A DNA stretch of 64,000 nucleotides from Leptotrichia hongkongensis (GCF_041538065.1 NZ_JBGORW010000009.1:1-64000); one strand, 5' to 3'. Counted from the first letter of the stretch, positions 9,286 through 16,893 are shown. Program-made: numbers and translations. The notes: generated from the sequence alone by a model not told the origin.

Positions 9286-12200
9286 TTAGTTTTCAGATTT
9301 TTTTTCTTCCATTTTATACTCAAACATAACTTTCACAAGTTTACACAATTCTTTTGAATTTCTATTAGTCGTTAATTTCTCTTTTTCTAAATTTTTCAAA
9401 TGTACAATTTTTTCCGATTCTAAAGTCTGAATTTCTATTTTCTTATCTGCTCCTATTTTAAATGTTGCTACAAAACCATATTCCTTTAATATATCCACTA
9501 TTGATTTCATAATTGCATTTTTTAGTTTTCTATCATAAGAAAGCAATTTTCTTAAATTTTCCAGCACTTCTAAAAGTGAAACTTCAGCATTTGGAATATA
9601 ATTAAAATGTGCTATATAATTTCTTATATACAAATCTTTTTTCTCTTTTTTTAATTCTTTTACTTTTTTATCAGAATAGATACTTATTTTTTCTGTATCG
9701 TCTTTATATAATTCTTTATAAAAATTTATATACTTTTCAACAATCTGCCCATTTTTATATTTTACATTCTTGCTATTATCAAAATTAAATATTTCTTCAA
9801 TATACTGATTTTCAGGAAATTCACCTTTTAATCTAAATCTTAGATCCCTTTCCCAAATTGAAGTATATCCTACAAGCCTATGAAGTATTCTTAATAGTAA
9901 ACTTTGCAATAAATTTAATTCATTAAATTCAACTTTATTTTTCAAATGAGTATATTGCTGTATATTTCTGATTGCTTTCTCGTATTTTTTATAATCTTCA
10001 TCAGTAAATTTTTCATCTTTTCTAGGTCTTGCATATTTTCTATGTAAATTTTCCTGGGTTGTATGATTTTTTTCTATTTCATTTTTTTTATTACTGTAAT
10101 TTTTTAATTCTTCTATACTTATTTTATACTTTGCCTCATTAGATATTTTCTCAAGTAAATTTAACATCCCATATTTTTTTATATTATAAAAAGCTCTATG
10201 CTTTATAATATTTTCTCCATCAAAATATATTTTATTTATGTCAAATTTCTTCAATTCTTTCCTATCTTTTACTTTATTTCCATTAAAATCTAAAAACTTC
10301 CCAATTTCATCCGCTTCTAATTCAAAATCTTCTGTTACTCTATGATTATCTAAGTTTAAAAGATTTATAAGTTCAAGTTGATCTGAAAAAGCTTCTTCTT
10401 TATTTGCACTCTGATATTTTTCAAGACTTCCTTTCAAATTAGTCAATTCTTTATGATTAAGCAATTTTAAAATTAGATAAAACATATTCAAACTTTCAGT
10501 GTATTTTAATATCTTTCCTAATTTTATCTCTCTTACAAATTCATTTATTTCATGTGGAATTTCTTTATTCCTATTATATTTTTCATAATTTTTTAAAATT
10601 TTATCATATTTTTCTTTATTATCTTTTTTTATTTTTATTTTAGAAAATATATCATTATTATCATTATTATTATTATTTTCTATATATTTTAAATTATTTT
10701 TATTCAAATAATCTATAAAACCTTTTAAAAATATTTGTTGTATAAAATCAATGTATGTATTTTTTTCTTCTTTATCCTGATTATTAATCATCTCCCTACT
10801 TTGTATAATAGCAAGATATTCTACTGGTACAGTTTTTTCTATATTTTCAAATTTTTGATATTTATAATGTCCTGTTTTTTGATTTCTTTGTTTATTTATT
10901 TTTATTACTTCATTAGTTATTTTAAAAAAAACTTTACTATTTTTAACAAATTTATTAAGAAATTCACCATAATAAATATTTTTCAAAAGATATATTTGAG
11001 CATCTTTTTCTTCTTTATCCTTAGGAACACTCCAAAAAAATTTTAAAGTATTTCTTAAATCTTCTATTTTATTATATAATTTCGTAAAAGAAGGAACAAA
11101 AGGAATATTCTTATTTACAAAATTAAATTTTGTATTTTTTAAATATTTAATTATCACATCCTTTTCATAATAATTAAATACATTTGCACTATTTAACTGC
11201 TTAAATATCTTCAATTTCAATTTTTTCTCATTTATTTCATCTTGAAACATTTTCTTTGAAATTTGAGAAGGAACTATATTTTTAAATGTAAATATATTTT
11301 TCCCTTCTAATTCCAAATTAAAATGCACAATCCCATGTCTAATACTACTAATAGCTTCATCAATATTTGAAAAAAAATCTTCAATTTCATTTTTGCTATC
11401 CATACTAAAATCATAACTATAGAACATTTTCAAATTTTTTTTCACTTCATTTTGTTTATTATTATCATATAATTTATCAATTTCTCCAGAAATATATTTT
11501 TCTTCGCCCTTCTTATTTTTTACAGTATTTCCTCTCATTCTGCCTGTAATATCATTCTCATTTTCAGTTTCAAGAATATTTCTCAATGAAAAGTATGCAG
11601 CAGAAGAAACCCCAATTATATTTCGCAAAAATGCTTCATTTTGTCTATTCCCAACAATAAAATTACTTGTCGCAATTTCTCCATCCTGTAAATAAAAATT
11701 GTATTTTCCACAATTTCTTACATAAGTATCCAATTTATTTAGTAATTTATTTTCTATTAATTTTTTTAAACTTTGATATTCAAATATTCTTTTCACTTTA
11801 TCATTACTTATATTACTTGGTTTTTTATATACATAATTTTTCAGAAGTTTACTCATTTCAATTTCTACAAAATGACAAAAAACATATTTTATATTTTCAT
11901 CATTAAGTTTCTCTTTATTCAAATAATATTTATAAAATACTTGAGATTTTTTCAATTCACTTACATTTGGAACTTTCTCAATTAATTCTTTCATATTATT
12001 TACATTCTGTATTTCTTCATAAATAATTTTTGAAAAATTTTCTTTATCATTTTTTCTTCCAATTATTTTGTGATAGCATTCCCTTATTTTATATTTTTCA
12101 TGTTTTTTTGAATTTTCTATTAAAAAAAATAAATTCTCAATATCTTCTTTTTTATATAATTTATCAAATGCTTCTTGTATATTATTTATGTAATCATTAC

Positions 12201-12759
12201 GCTTTGCTGAGTCTTTGTAATAATTGTAAAAAATGTTTCTTTTGCTTTTTCCTTCAACTTTTTTTATATTATTTTCATTAATTTTTTGATAATTAGCTTT
12301 ATTTTCTTCAAGTGAATATTTTAAAGAATTTATCTTATCCAATTTTTTATCAATATCTTTTCTAAACATCTCTAATTCTTCAGAATTTATATCTTCATTT
12401 AACAGTATTTTTTTTAAAACCGAAAAACTATTTTTGTTTTTTAAATCATATTCTGAAATATCTTGTTCAGAATAATTTTTACTCTGTACTGCATTTTTTT
12501 CTCTCCTATCCTTTAAATACAGAATACCATCTTTTAAATGCAATACTTTATTTGAAAAAAATTCTTTTAAATTTTCTCTTCTTGTTCTATTTTCTTGTTC
12601 ACTTGCATTATCAGGATTTTTTATATACGTATCCAGTCTTATACTTAAAAGCTCTGACAATCTCTCATCAGTCTTATTTTCTTCACTCGTACTTTTTACC
12701 AATTTTCCTTCTTTAATATATTTTTTATGTGAAATTCCATCAATTTTTGTGATTTTCAT
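9286..12759 (-). CDS. cas13a: CRISPR-associated RNA-guided RNase Cas13a (C2c2), type VI-A
   Basis: The single effector of a type VI-A system: it processes pre-crRNA, binds RNA complementary to the spacer and then cuts RNA in cis and in trans with two HEPN domains. From the ATG at 12759 (AGGAGG 10 nt upstream) it has 1157 residues. The six-frame reading can begin at a TTG two codons earlier, but MKITK fits the family. Both HEPN motifs R-X4-H are intact: RHGIVH (Arg474, His479) and RNYIAH (Arg1046, His1051). The sequence follows, from memory, L. buccalis Cas13a closely along its length; the region around residues 550-700 looks most different. It is preceded by hicB (29 bp) and followed by an anti-repeat and array 1. 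No cas1, cas2, csx27 or csx28 gene is in the window. Confidence 0.98.
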   Translation of the reverse strand: MKITKIDGISHKKYIKEGKLVKSTSEENKTDERLSELLSIRLDTYIKNPDNASEQENRTRRENLKEFFSNKVLHLKDGILYLKDRREKNAVQSKNYSEQDISEYDLKNKNSFSVLKKILLNEDINSEELEMFRKDIDKKLDKINSLKYSLEENKANYQKINENNIKKVEGKSKRNIFYNYYKDSAKRNDYINNIQEAFDKLYKKEDIENLFFLIENSKKHEKYKIRECYHKIIGRKNDKENFSKIIYEEIQNVNNMKELIEKVPNVSELKKSQVFYKYYLNKEKLNDENIKYVFCHFVEIEMSKLLKNYVYKKPSNISNDKVKRIFEYQSLKKLIENKLLNKLDTYVRNCGKYNFYLQDGEIATSNFIVGNRQNEAFLRNIIGVSSAAYFSLRNILETENENDITGRMRGNTVKNKKGEEKYISGEIDKLYDNNKQNEVKKNLKMFYSYDFSMDSKNEIEDFFSNIDEAISSIRHGIVHFNLELEGKNIFTFKNIVPSQISKKMFQDEINEKKLKLKIFKQLNSANVFNYYEKDVIIKYLKNTKFNFVNKNIPFVPSFTKLYNKIEDLRNTLKFFWSVPKDKEEKDAQIYLLKNIYYGEFLNKFVKNSKVFFKITNEVIKINKQRNQKTGHYKYQKFENIEKTVPVEYLAIIQSREMINNQDKEEKNTYIDFIQQIFLKGFIDYLNKNNLKYIENNNNNDNNDIFSKIKIKKDNKEKYDKILKNYEKYNRNKEIPHEINEFVREIKLGKILKYTESLNMFYLILKLLNHKELTNLKGSLEKYQSANKEEAFSDQLELINLLNLDNHRVTEDFELEADEIGKFLDFNGNKVKDRKELKKFDINKIYFDGENIIKHRAFYNIKKYGMLNLLEKISNEAKYKISIEELKNYSNKKNEIEKNHTTQENLHRKYARPRKDEKFTDEDYKKYEKAIRNIQQYTHLKNKVEFNELNLLQSLLLRILHRLVGYTSIWERDLRFRLKGEFPENQYIEEIFNFDNSKNVKYKNGQIVEKYINFYKELYKDDTEKISIYSDKKVKELKKEKKDLYIRNYIAHFNYIPNAEVSLLEVLENLRKLLSYDRKLKNAIMKSIVDILKEYGFVATFKIGADKKIEIQTLESEKIVHLKNLEKEKLTTNRNSKELCKLVKVMFEYKMEEKKSEN

Positions 12760-12788
12760 ATACAAAAAACCTCCTAATATTTTCTTTA

Positions 12789-13205
12789 CTACTCAATACC
12801 TAATTCTTTTTTCAATGCTTTTTGTAAAATTTGTGAAAAATTCAGATTTTTTTCCTGTGCCAATATATCTAACCAAACAGGAATTGTTAAAGTTTTCTTT
12901 TTAAGTGCATTTGTAACTTTTGCCACTTCATATACTGGATCAACAGAAATAATATATAAATACTGATTTTCTTTCAATTTTATATCTTCTACTCTTGAAG
13001 GTTCAGGAAAATTTTTTCTTACATCCAGCAAATCAGCCAGATGCAATCCCAATGTTTCCCTTAAATTAGAAACAGCTTTCTCCATATTATCTCCAAATGT
13101 AGCATAATAATTTATACTTCCATCTTCAAACTTATCAAAATCAACAAGACAACTATAATAAATTCCATCTTCCTTAGTTATCACTGCTGGATAAAATACA
13201 TCCAT
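12789..13205 (-). CDS. hicB: HicB-family antitoxin
   Basis: A 138-residue antitoxin (from the ATG at 13205, with GGAG nine nt upstream; a TTG five codons earlier is less likely). The N-terminal part (1-75) has the HicB partial RNase H-like fold pattern: FYPAVITKEDGIYYSCLVDF, then a helix with EKAVSNLRETLGLHL. The C-terminal part (about 100-138) ends in a ribbon-helix-helix-like segment, TLTIPVWLDILAQEKNLNF, expected to bind DNA. HicB normally neutralises the HicA mRNA interferase and represses its own promoter. Here the cognate hicA candidate lies 470 bp upstream on the same strand, separated by CRISPR array 2. The end of hicB is 29 bp from cas13a, so the two are probably cotranscribed. Confidence 0.88.
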   Translation of the reverse strand: MDVFYPAVITKEDGIYYSCLVDFDKFEDGSINYYATFGDNMEKAVSNLRETLGLHLADLLDVRKNFPEPSRVEDIKLKENQYLYIISVDPVYEVAKVTNALKKKTLTIPVWLDILAQEKNLNFSQILQKALKKELGIE

Positions 13206-13228
13206 TTTAATTATCTCCAATCTGTATC

Positions 13229-13243
13229 ACGTGTTAAACACGT
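13229..13243. promoter_or_regulatory. Palindrome upstream of hicB
   Basis: ACGTGT-TAA-ACACGT lies 24 bp before the hicB start, where an autoregulatory operator would be expected. It shares the ACACGTATT half with the palindromes at 8645 and 13979. Probable HicB operator by position; not proven. Confidence 0.45.
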
Positions 13244-13317
13244 ATTTAAAAATATTTATAAAATTTTTTAGCATCTCTGCTAAAATAAAACAATTTTTTC
13301 AAATTTTTCTATTCCTT

Positions 13318-13345
13318 AATCACTCATTGTTAGTGATTCTTTTTT
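13318..13345 (+). terminator. Plus-strand terminator between hicB and array 2
   Basis: AATCACT (13318-13324) pairs with AGTGATT (13332-13338) and is followed by CTTTTTTT on the plus strand. All genes here run on the minus strand, so it would stop antisense transcription before it enters array 2. Confidence 0.5.
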
Positions 13346-13394
13346 ACTTGGACAATTTTTCATTTAATTTCTTTAATTTTTTTAAAATCACATC

Positions 13395-13631
13395 TTTTTA
13401 ATTCTCCTTACTTTCGGGGTGCTCTAAATCTTAACAGGTTGGTTAAATAGAGTAGAAAGAAAGTTTTAGTCCCCTTCATTTTTGGGGTGCTCTAAATCAA
13501 GGTAAAGACATGAAAAGAAAATTTATGCGTTTTAGTCCCCTTCATTTTTGGGGTGCTCTAAATCCCAGCAAATAAACGGAAAATCCTTTTTCAAAGTTTT
13601 AGTCCCCTTCATTTTTGGGGTGCTCTAAATC
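13395..13631 (-). CRISPR. CRISPR array 2 (type VI-A), 4 repeats, 3 spacers
   Basis: Three identical 36-bp repeats lie at 13463-13498, 13529-13564 and 13596-13631, with a degenerate terminal repeat at 13395-13430. Spacers are 32, 30 and 31 nt. On the minus strand the repeat begins GATTTAGAGCACCCC, differing from array 1 at position 10 only (C for T). The array sits between hicA and hicB and is transcribed in the same direction as both, so the primary transcript may be hicA-array-hicB-cas13a. Confidence 0.96.
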
Positions 13632-13677
13632 CCATCTAAATTATGGGATAATAATTTTTAGTGAAAGCAAGAAGGGA
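13632..13677 (-). promoter_or_regulatory. Leader of CRISPR array 2
   Basis: The 22 nt next to the first repeat match the array 1 leader (TATTATCCCATAATT then GATGG). The leader fills the whole gap between the hicA stop codon and the first repeat, so the array begins directly downstream of the toxin gene. TTGCTT (minus strand) lies 19 nt before CATAAT, a possible weak promoter. Confidence 0.5.
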
Positions 13678-13860
13678 CTAGAATTTAATCCCGACTTGTT
13701 TTTGAATACTTCTTAATGTTCCTACAGGTATATCTTTTGAATATGGTACTGTGACCACACCTTTCACACCTGGAATCACCCATTGATAATGACTTCCTTT
13801 TATACGTACAACTTTTCCGCCTAATTTTCTAAATCTTTTTTCGATTTTTCTATATGACAT
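13678..13860 (-). CDS. hicA: HicA-family mRNA interferase toxin
   Basis: A 60-residue protein of the HicA/YcfA family, small dsRBD-like RNases that cleave mRNA. It has the family pattern: an N-terminal helix (SYRKIEKRFRKLGGK), then GSHYQW with the catalytic-type His24, a hydrophobic strand, and VPYSKDIPVGTLRSIQKQ. Length is typical. The ATG at 13860 is preferred because GAAAGG lies 10 nt upstream; an ATG three codons earlier sits too close to that site. HicA and HicB genes are normally adjacent or overlapping; here they are split by an array. Confidence 0.88.
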   Translation of the reverse strand: MSYRKIEKRFRKLGGKVVRIKGSHYQWVIPGVKGVVTVPYSKDIPVGTLRSIQKQVGIKF

Positions 13861-13978
13861 AAATATCATTCCTTTCTAAAATAACGTTAATAATAACTTC
13901 TAATAGAAAGTATTTGAAAATTAGGGAGAGTTGAAAAGTTTTACAAAAAATCATTTTCAACTTACAAATTCATTATAA

Positions 13979-13995
13979 CACGTATTCAATACATT
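13979..13995. promoter_or_regulatory. Palindrome upstream of hicA
   Basis: CACGTATT-C-AATACATT lies about 120 bp before the hicA start and matches the perfect palindrome at 8645-8661 at all but three positions. It marks the right edge of the cas13a/hicAB module. Candidate operator or boundary sequence. Confidence 0.4.
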
Positions 13996-14022
13996 GTCAA
14001 TAACTTTTAAAAATTTTTTTAG

Positions 14023-14058
14023 AAAAAAATCACAGCCAATATTTTTAACTGTGATTTT
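14023..14058 (-). terminator. Terminator of tpiA-secG
   Basis: AAAATCACAG (14026-14035) pairs with CTGTGATTTT (14049-14058). On the minus strand it ends in seven T. It lies just past the secG stop and separates this operon from hicA. Confidence 0.88.
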
Positions 14059-14099
14059 AATATTTTTATAAAAAATCCAAAAAATTTACTTTTAAAAAA

Positions 14100-14306
14100 T
14101 TATCTCACAATTTGGAATAAGATTGCAACAACTAGAAATAATGTTGCGACTATTTCAGTAAATTTTTCAATTCCTTCTTTTTCTTCATCCAAGATGTTAG
14201 CAGAACTTTTTGCTAAACCTTGGCTTCTGTCTGGCTGTAGTAAAATTACGCTTATCATGATGATTGATAAAATTACTAGAGCTATAATTAATAAATTTTC
14301 TAACAC
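14100..14306 (-). CDS. secG: Preprotein translocase subunit SecG
   Basis: A small inner-membrane subunit of the SecYEG channel. The 68 residues show the SecG layout: a first membrane segment (about 4-22), the conserved loop LLQPDRSQGLAKSS, and a second membrane segment (about 48-66). Short for the family but complete. It follows tpiA by 63 bp and shares its terminator. Confidence 0.9.
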   Translation of the reverse strand: MLENLLIIALVILSIIMISVILLQPDRSQGLAKSSANILDEEKEGIEKFTEIVATLFLVVAILFQIVR

Positions 14307-14369
14307 GTTATTAGTTCCTCCTATAATTTACAAAACAAGAGAATAAGCAATTAATTTTTTTCAAAATAA

Positions 14370-15137
14370 TTATTTAGCTGCTGCATCTCCGGCTTTTATT
14401 ATTACAGCGAATTTTTCAGGAATTAAACTTGCTCCTCCTACTAATCCACCGTCAATATCTGTTTGAGCGATTAAGTCAGCTGCATTTGCATCGTTCATTG
14501 ATCCACCATATTGAACTGTTACGTTTTCTGCAACTTCTTTTCCGTATAAATCAGTTAATAATCCTCTGATGAATGCGTGAACTTCTTGAGCTTGTTCTGG
14601 AGTAGCAGTTTTACCTGTTCCAATTGCCCATACTGGTTCATAAGCTAGTACAACATTTGCCATTTCAGCAGCTGTTACATCTTTTAATCCACCAGTAATT
14701 TGAGTTTTTACAACATCATTAGTAGTTCCAGCTTCTCTTTCTTCCAATTTTTCTCCGATACATAAGATTGGTTTTAAATCGTGAGCCAATGCTGATTTTA
14801 CTTTTTCATTGATGATTTCATCAGTTTCATGGTAATATTCTCTTCTTTCAGAATGTCCTAAAATTACATATTCTACACCTAAATCTTTTAACATCAATGG
14901 TGAAACTTCTCCAGTATATGCTCCGCTTTCTTTAGCGTTCATATTTTCAGCAGCAATTTTAATGTTGCTTCCTGCAGTTTCTCTAGTTGCTGTTTCTAAT
15001 GCAGTAAATGGTGCTCCAATTACGATTCCTGCATTTTTTACGTCTGCTACTAAAGGTTTTAATTCATTGAAGAATTGTGCAGCCTCTTTTGCAGTTTTGT
15101 TCATTTTCCAGTTTCCAGCTACTATTACTTTTCTCAT
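14370..15137 (-). CDS. tpiA: Triosephosphate isomerase
   Basis: Glycolytic TIM-barrel enzyme that interconverts dihydroxyacetone phosphate and glyceraldehyde 3-phosphate. The 255 residues include the N-terminal NWKMN with Lys11, the electrophilic His95 in GHSERR, the catalytic Glu167 in AYEPVWAIGTGK, and the phosphate-binding GGSMN and GGLVGGASL loops. A strong GGAGG precedes the start. It is divergent from the Crp-type regulator at 15402, with a 264-bp shared upstream region. Confidence 0.98.
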   Translation of the reverse strand: MRKVIVAGNWKMNKTAKEAAQFFNELKPLVADVKNAGIVIGAPFTALETATRETAGSNIKIAAENMNAKESGAYTGEVSPLMLKDLGVEYVILGHSERREYYHETDEIINEKVKSALAHDLKPILCIGEKLEEREAGTTNDVVKTQITGGLKDVTAAEMANVVLAYEPVWAIGTGKTATPEQAQEVHAFIRGLLTDLYGKEVAENVTVQYGGSMNDANAADLIAQTDIDGGLVGGASLIPEKFAVIIKAGDAAAK

Positions 15138-15305
15138 AGTTTCTCCTCCATTATTTATTTAATATTTTACATTTTCTTTTATTTTATCACATATTGCTTT
15201 TTTTATCAATGCCAATACACTGTTTTTTTCTCTATCTTTATGCTAAAACTATCTTAAATCCTAAATTTGAAATTAAGTAACTTTATTATACAATTGAAAT
15301 TTTTC

Positions 15306-15334
15306 TTGAAATAATTAATTAAAAATGATAATAT
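15306..15334 (+). promoter_or_regulatory. Promoter for the Crp-type regulator
   Basis: TTGAAA (15306-15311), 17 nt, TAATAT (15329-15334). A second possible -10 (TATAAT) lies at 15362. Confidence 0.45.
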
Positions 15335-15401
15335 ATACAAAATATTTTATATTCAAATTATTATAATGCAATATACAAAAATATAGAATAGAAGGTACCC
15401 T

Positions 15402-16079
15402 ATGAAAATAGAAGATTTGTCGCTTTTTTTAACCAATGTATCACTCTTTAAAGGATTAAATCCTCAAGAAATTTCAGATTGCTTAAGAAAAGTTGACTTT
15501 AAAATAAAAGACTATAAAAAAAACGAGATAGTTTTTTTTCGTGGAGATATTTTAAAAAAAGTGATTATTATTATAAATGGAACAACACATGGAGAAATGC
15601 AAAAATTTAATGGAGATACAATCGTTATCAATCAGATGAAATCTGGTGAAGTTCTAGCTTCTGCATTCTTGTTTGGAAATGATAATATCTTTCCAGTTGA
15701 TTTGGTAACATTGGAAAATTCCAAATTTCTTTTATTTGACAAGGAAAAATATTTAAATTTAATACAATCAGATAAAAGGCTATTACTTAACTTTATAAAT
15801 GAAATTTCTAACAAAAGCCAGCTATTATCCAAACGTATATGGTTTAATTTCACACACAAGACTATTGAAGAAAAAATTCTTAGTTACATAAATGAAAATG
15901 CAAAAAACAATAAAATAAAATTTTTACCAAGCATCTCAGCTCTAGCAAAAAAATTTGAAGTAACAAGACCTGCTTTGTCAAGAGAAATTTCAAACTTATG
16001 CAAAAAAAAGATTTTAACAAAAATAGAAAACAATATTTACTCAATAAATTTTTCTAATTTTTCCAAAAAGAATGTTTGA
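15402..16079 (+). CDS. Crp/Fnr-family transcriptional regulator
   Basis: A 225-residue cytoplasmic regulator. Residues about 10-120 form a cyclic-nucleotide-binding-type beta barrel (LFKGLNPQEI, NEIVFFRGD, SGEVLASAF). A long helix follows, then a winged HTH with SISALAKKFEVTRPALSREI (about 176-195). There is no N-terminal cysteine cluster as in Fnr and no clear cAMP-binding Arg-Ser pair, so the ligand is unknown. It resembles the small Crp-like regulators of Firmicutes and Fusobacteria that respond to redox or nitrosative signals. It is divergent from tpiA and followed by a small structured RNA. Confidence 0.88.
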   Translation: MKIEDLSLFLTNVSLFKGLNPQEISDCLRKVDFKIKDYKKNEIVFFRGDILKKVIIIINGTTHGEMQKFNGDTIVINQMKSGEVLASAFLFGNDNIFPVDLVTLENSKFLLFDKEKYLNLIQSDKRLLLNFINEISNKSQLLSKRIWFNFTHKTIEEKILSYINENAKNNKIKFLPSISALAKKFEVTRPALSREISNLCKKKILTKIENNIYSINFSNFSKKNV

Positions 16080-16104
16080 CATTTTTTCACATAACAGTTA
16101 TAAT
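16076..16104 (+). promoter_or_regulatory. Consensus promoter upstream of the small RNA
   Basis: TTGACA (16076-16081), 17 nt, TATAAT (16099-16104): a perfect sigma-70-type promoter that overlaps the last codon of the regulator gene. Confidence 0.75.
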
Positions 16105-16130
16105 ATTGAAGAAATAGCATTACAATAAAA

Positions 16131-16159
16131 TTGTAATAAATTCAAATATCTAATATAAT
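16131..16159 (+). promoter_or_regulatory. Second promoter upstream of the small RNA
   Basis: TTGTAA (16131-16136), 17 nt, TATAAT (16154-16159). Initiation about 7 nt later would start the RNA just before its closing stem. Confidence 0.6.
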
Positions 16160-16167
16160 ACATTAAA

Positions 16168-16380
16168 ATAAAAATTAGATTTCTGATCTATACGCCACTA
16201 ACAACGAATTTTTGGGCTTTACTCTTTTTTAATGGGGTTATCCCTTTATAAATAGTCTCAGGAAAATCACGACTGCTTTATGTTTTGTACGGATTCTGTA
16301 CTATTTATAAATATGACTACCACCTGTAACATTTTACAGGCAACCAAAAATTAAGTTAGAACGGTAGATCGGATTTTTTT
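16168..16380 (+). ncRNA. ssrS: Structured small RNA, probably 6S RNA
   Basis: About 210 nt with a rod-like fold. The ends pair: CTGATCTAT (16183-16191) with GTAGATCGG (16364-16372). The next layer pairs CTAAC and AATTTTTGG with CCAAAAATT and GTTAG. Inside, TTTATAAATAGT pairs perfectly with ACTATTTATAAA, and a small hairpin CCTGTA/TACAGG lies on the 3' side of a large central bubble. Closing ends of the form TTTCTGA...TCGGA resemble E. coli and Bacillus 6S RNA, which binds RNA polymerase as a promoter mimic. A T-run follows (16374-16380). The alternative is a leader or riboswitch for the membrane protein gene 20 bp downstream. Confidence 0.55.
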
Positions 16381-16401
16381 ATAAAATCTAGAAAGGAAAA
16401 T

Positions 16402-16893
16402 ATGAAAAATACAAAATTAATACAGGACTTTAAATATAAATCTAAACAAATCCTATTTGGCTTACTTGGTGCAATTTTGTTTTCTTTTATAGGAATTATC
16501 ATTTACTACATTGCTTTTTATTTTAATAAAAATTTTATTTCACTAATTTTTAGCATTTCCATCCCAATTACATCCTATATCGGATATATGTTTTTTTCAT
16601 ATAAATTCAATGGATTCGCAGGATTTGGTGCTGATGATTTCTCGTTTTTTGACGCATTTTCATTATTTATAGTTACATTTTTGATTGTTTATTTAGTAAA
16701 TACTTTTGATATTACAAATATGCTTTACAAGGAATATCATAATGAATTTGGATATTTTGAACTTTTTGCAAAATGTTTTCCACGACTGGTTGATTTGGAA
16801 TGGATAAGTTTTAGAGTTGTTGTGAGTGAAATATTTGTTATGCTTTTTACTCTTTCAAATTATTTTCGGGGAGGTTTCTTCTTTATTCCATAA
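16402..16893 (+). CDS. Hypothetical integral membrane protein, 163 aa
   Basis: I do not recognise a family. A basic, soluble N-terminus of about 15 residues is followed by about four hydrophobic segments (near 17-37, 43-65, 83-100 and 138-158). A conserved-looking loop FNGFAGFGADDFSFFDAF precedes the third segment and an acidic loop follows it. GAAAGG lies 6 nt before the ATG. The gene starts directly after the structured RNA, which could therefore act as its leader. Confidence 0.75.
   Translation: MKNTKLIQDFKYKSKQILFGLLGAILFSFIGIIIYYIAFYFNKNFISLIFSISIPITSYIGYMFFSYKFNGFAGFGADDFSFFDAFSLFIVTFLIVYLVNTFDITNMLYKEYHNEFGYFELFAKCFPRLVDLEWISFRVVVSEIFVMLFTLSNYFRGGFFFIP

Noticed and set aside
8788..13631. 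Spacers that target sequences within this window
   Set aside because: Reading the seven spacers against the rest of the window by eye showed no convincing match.
13670..13684. Plus-strand GAAGGGACTAGAATT near the hicA stop, resembling the 3' end of the CRISPR repeat in inverse orientation
   Set aside because: Only about 12 of 15 positions fit with one gap, and it overlaps the hicA stop codon. Much weaker than the anti-repeat at 9195.
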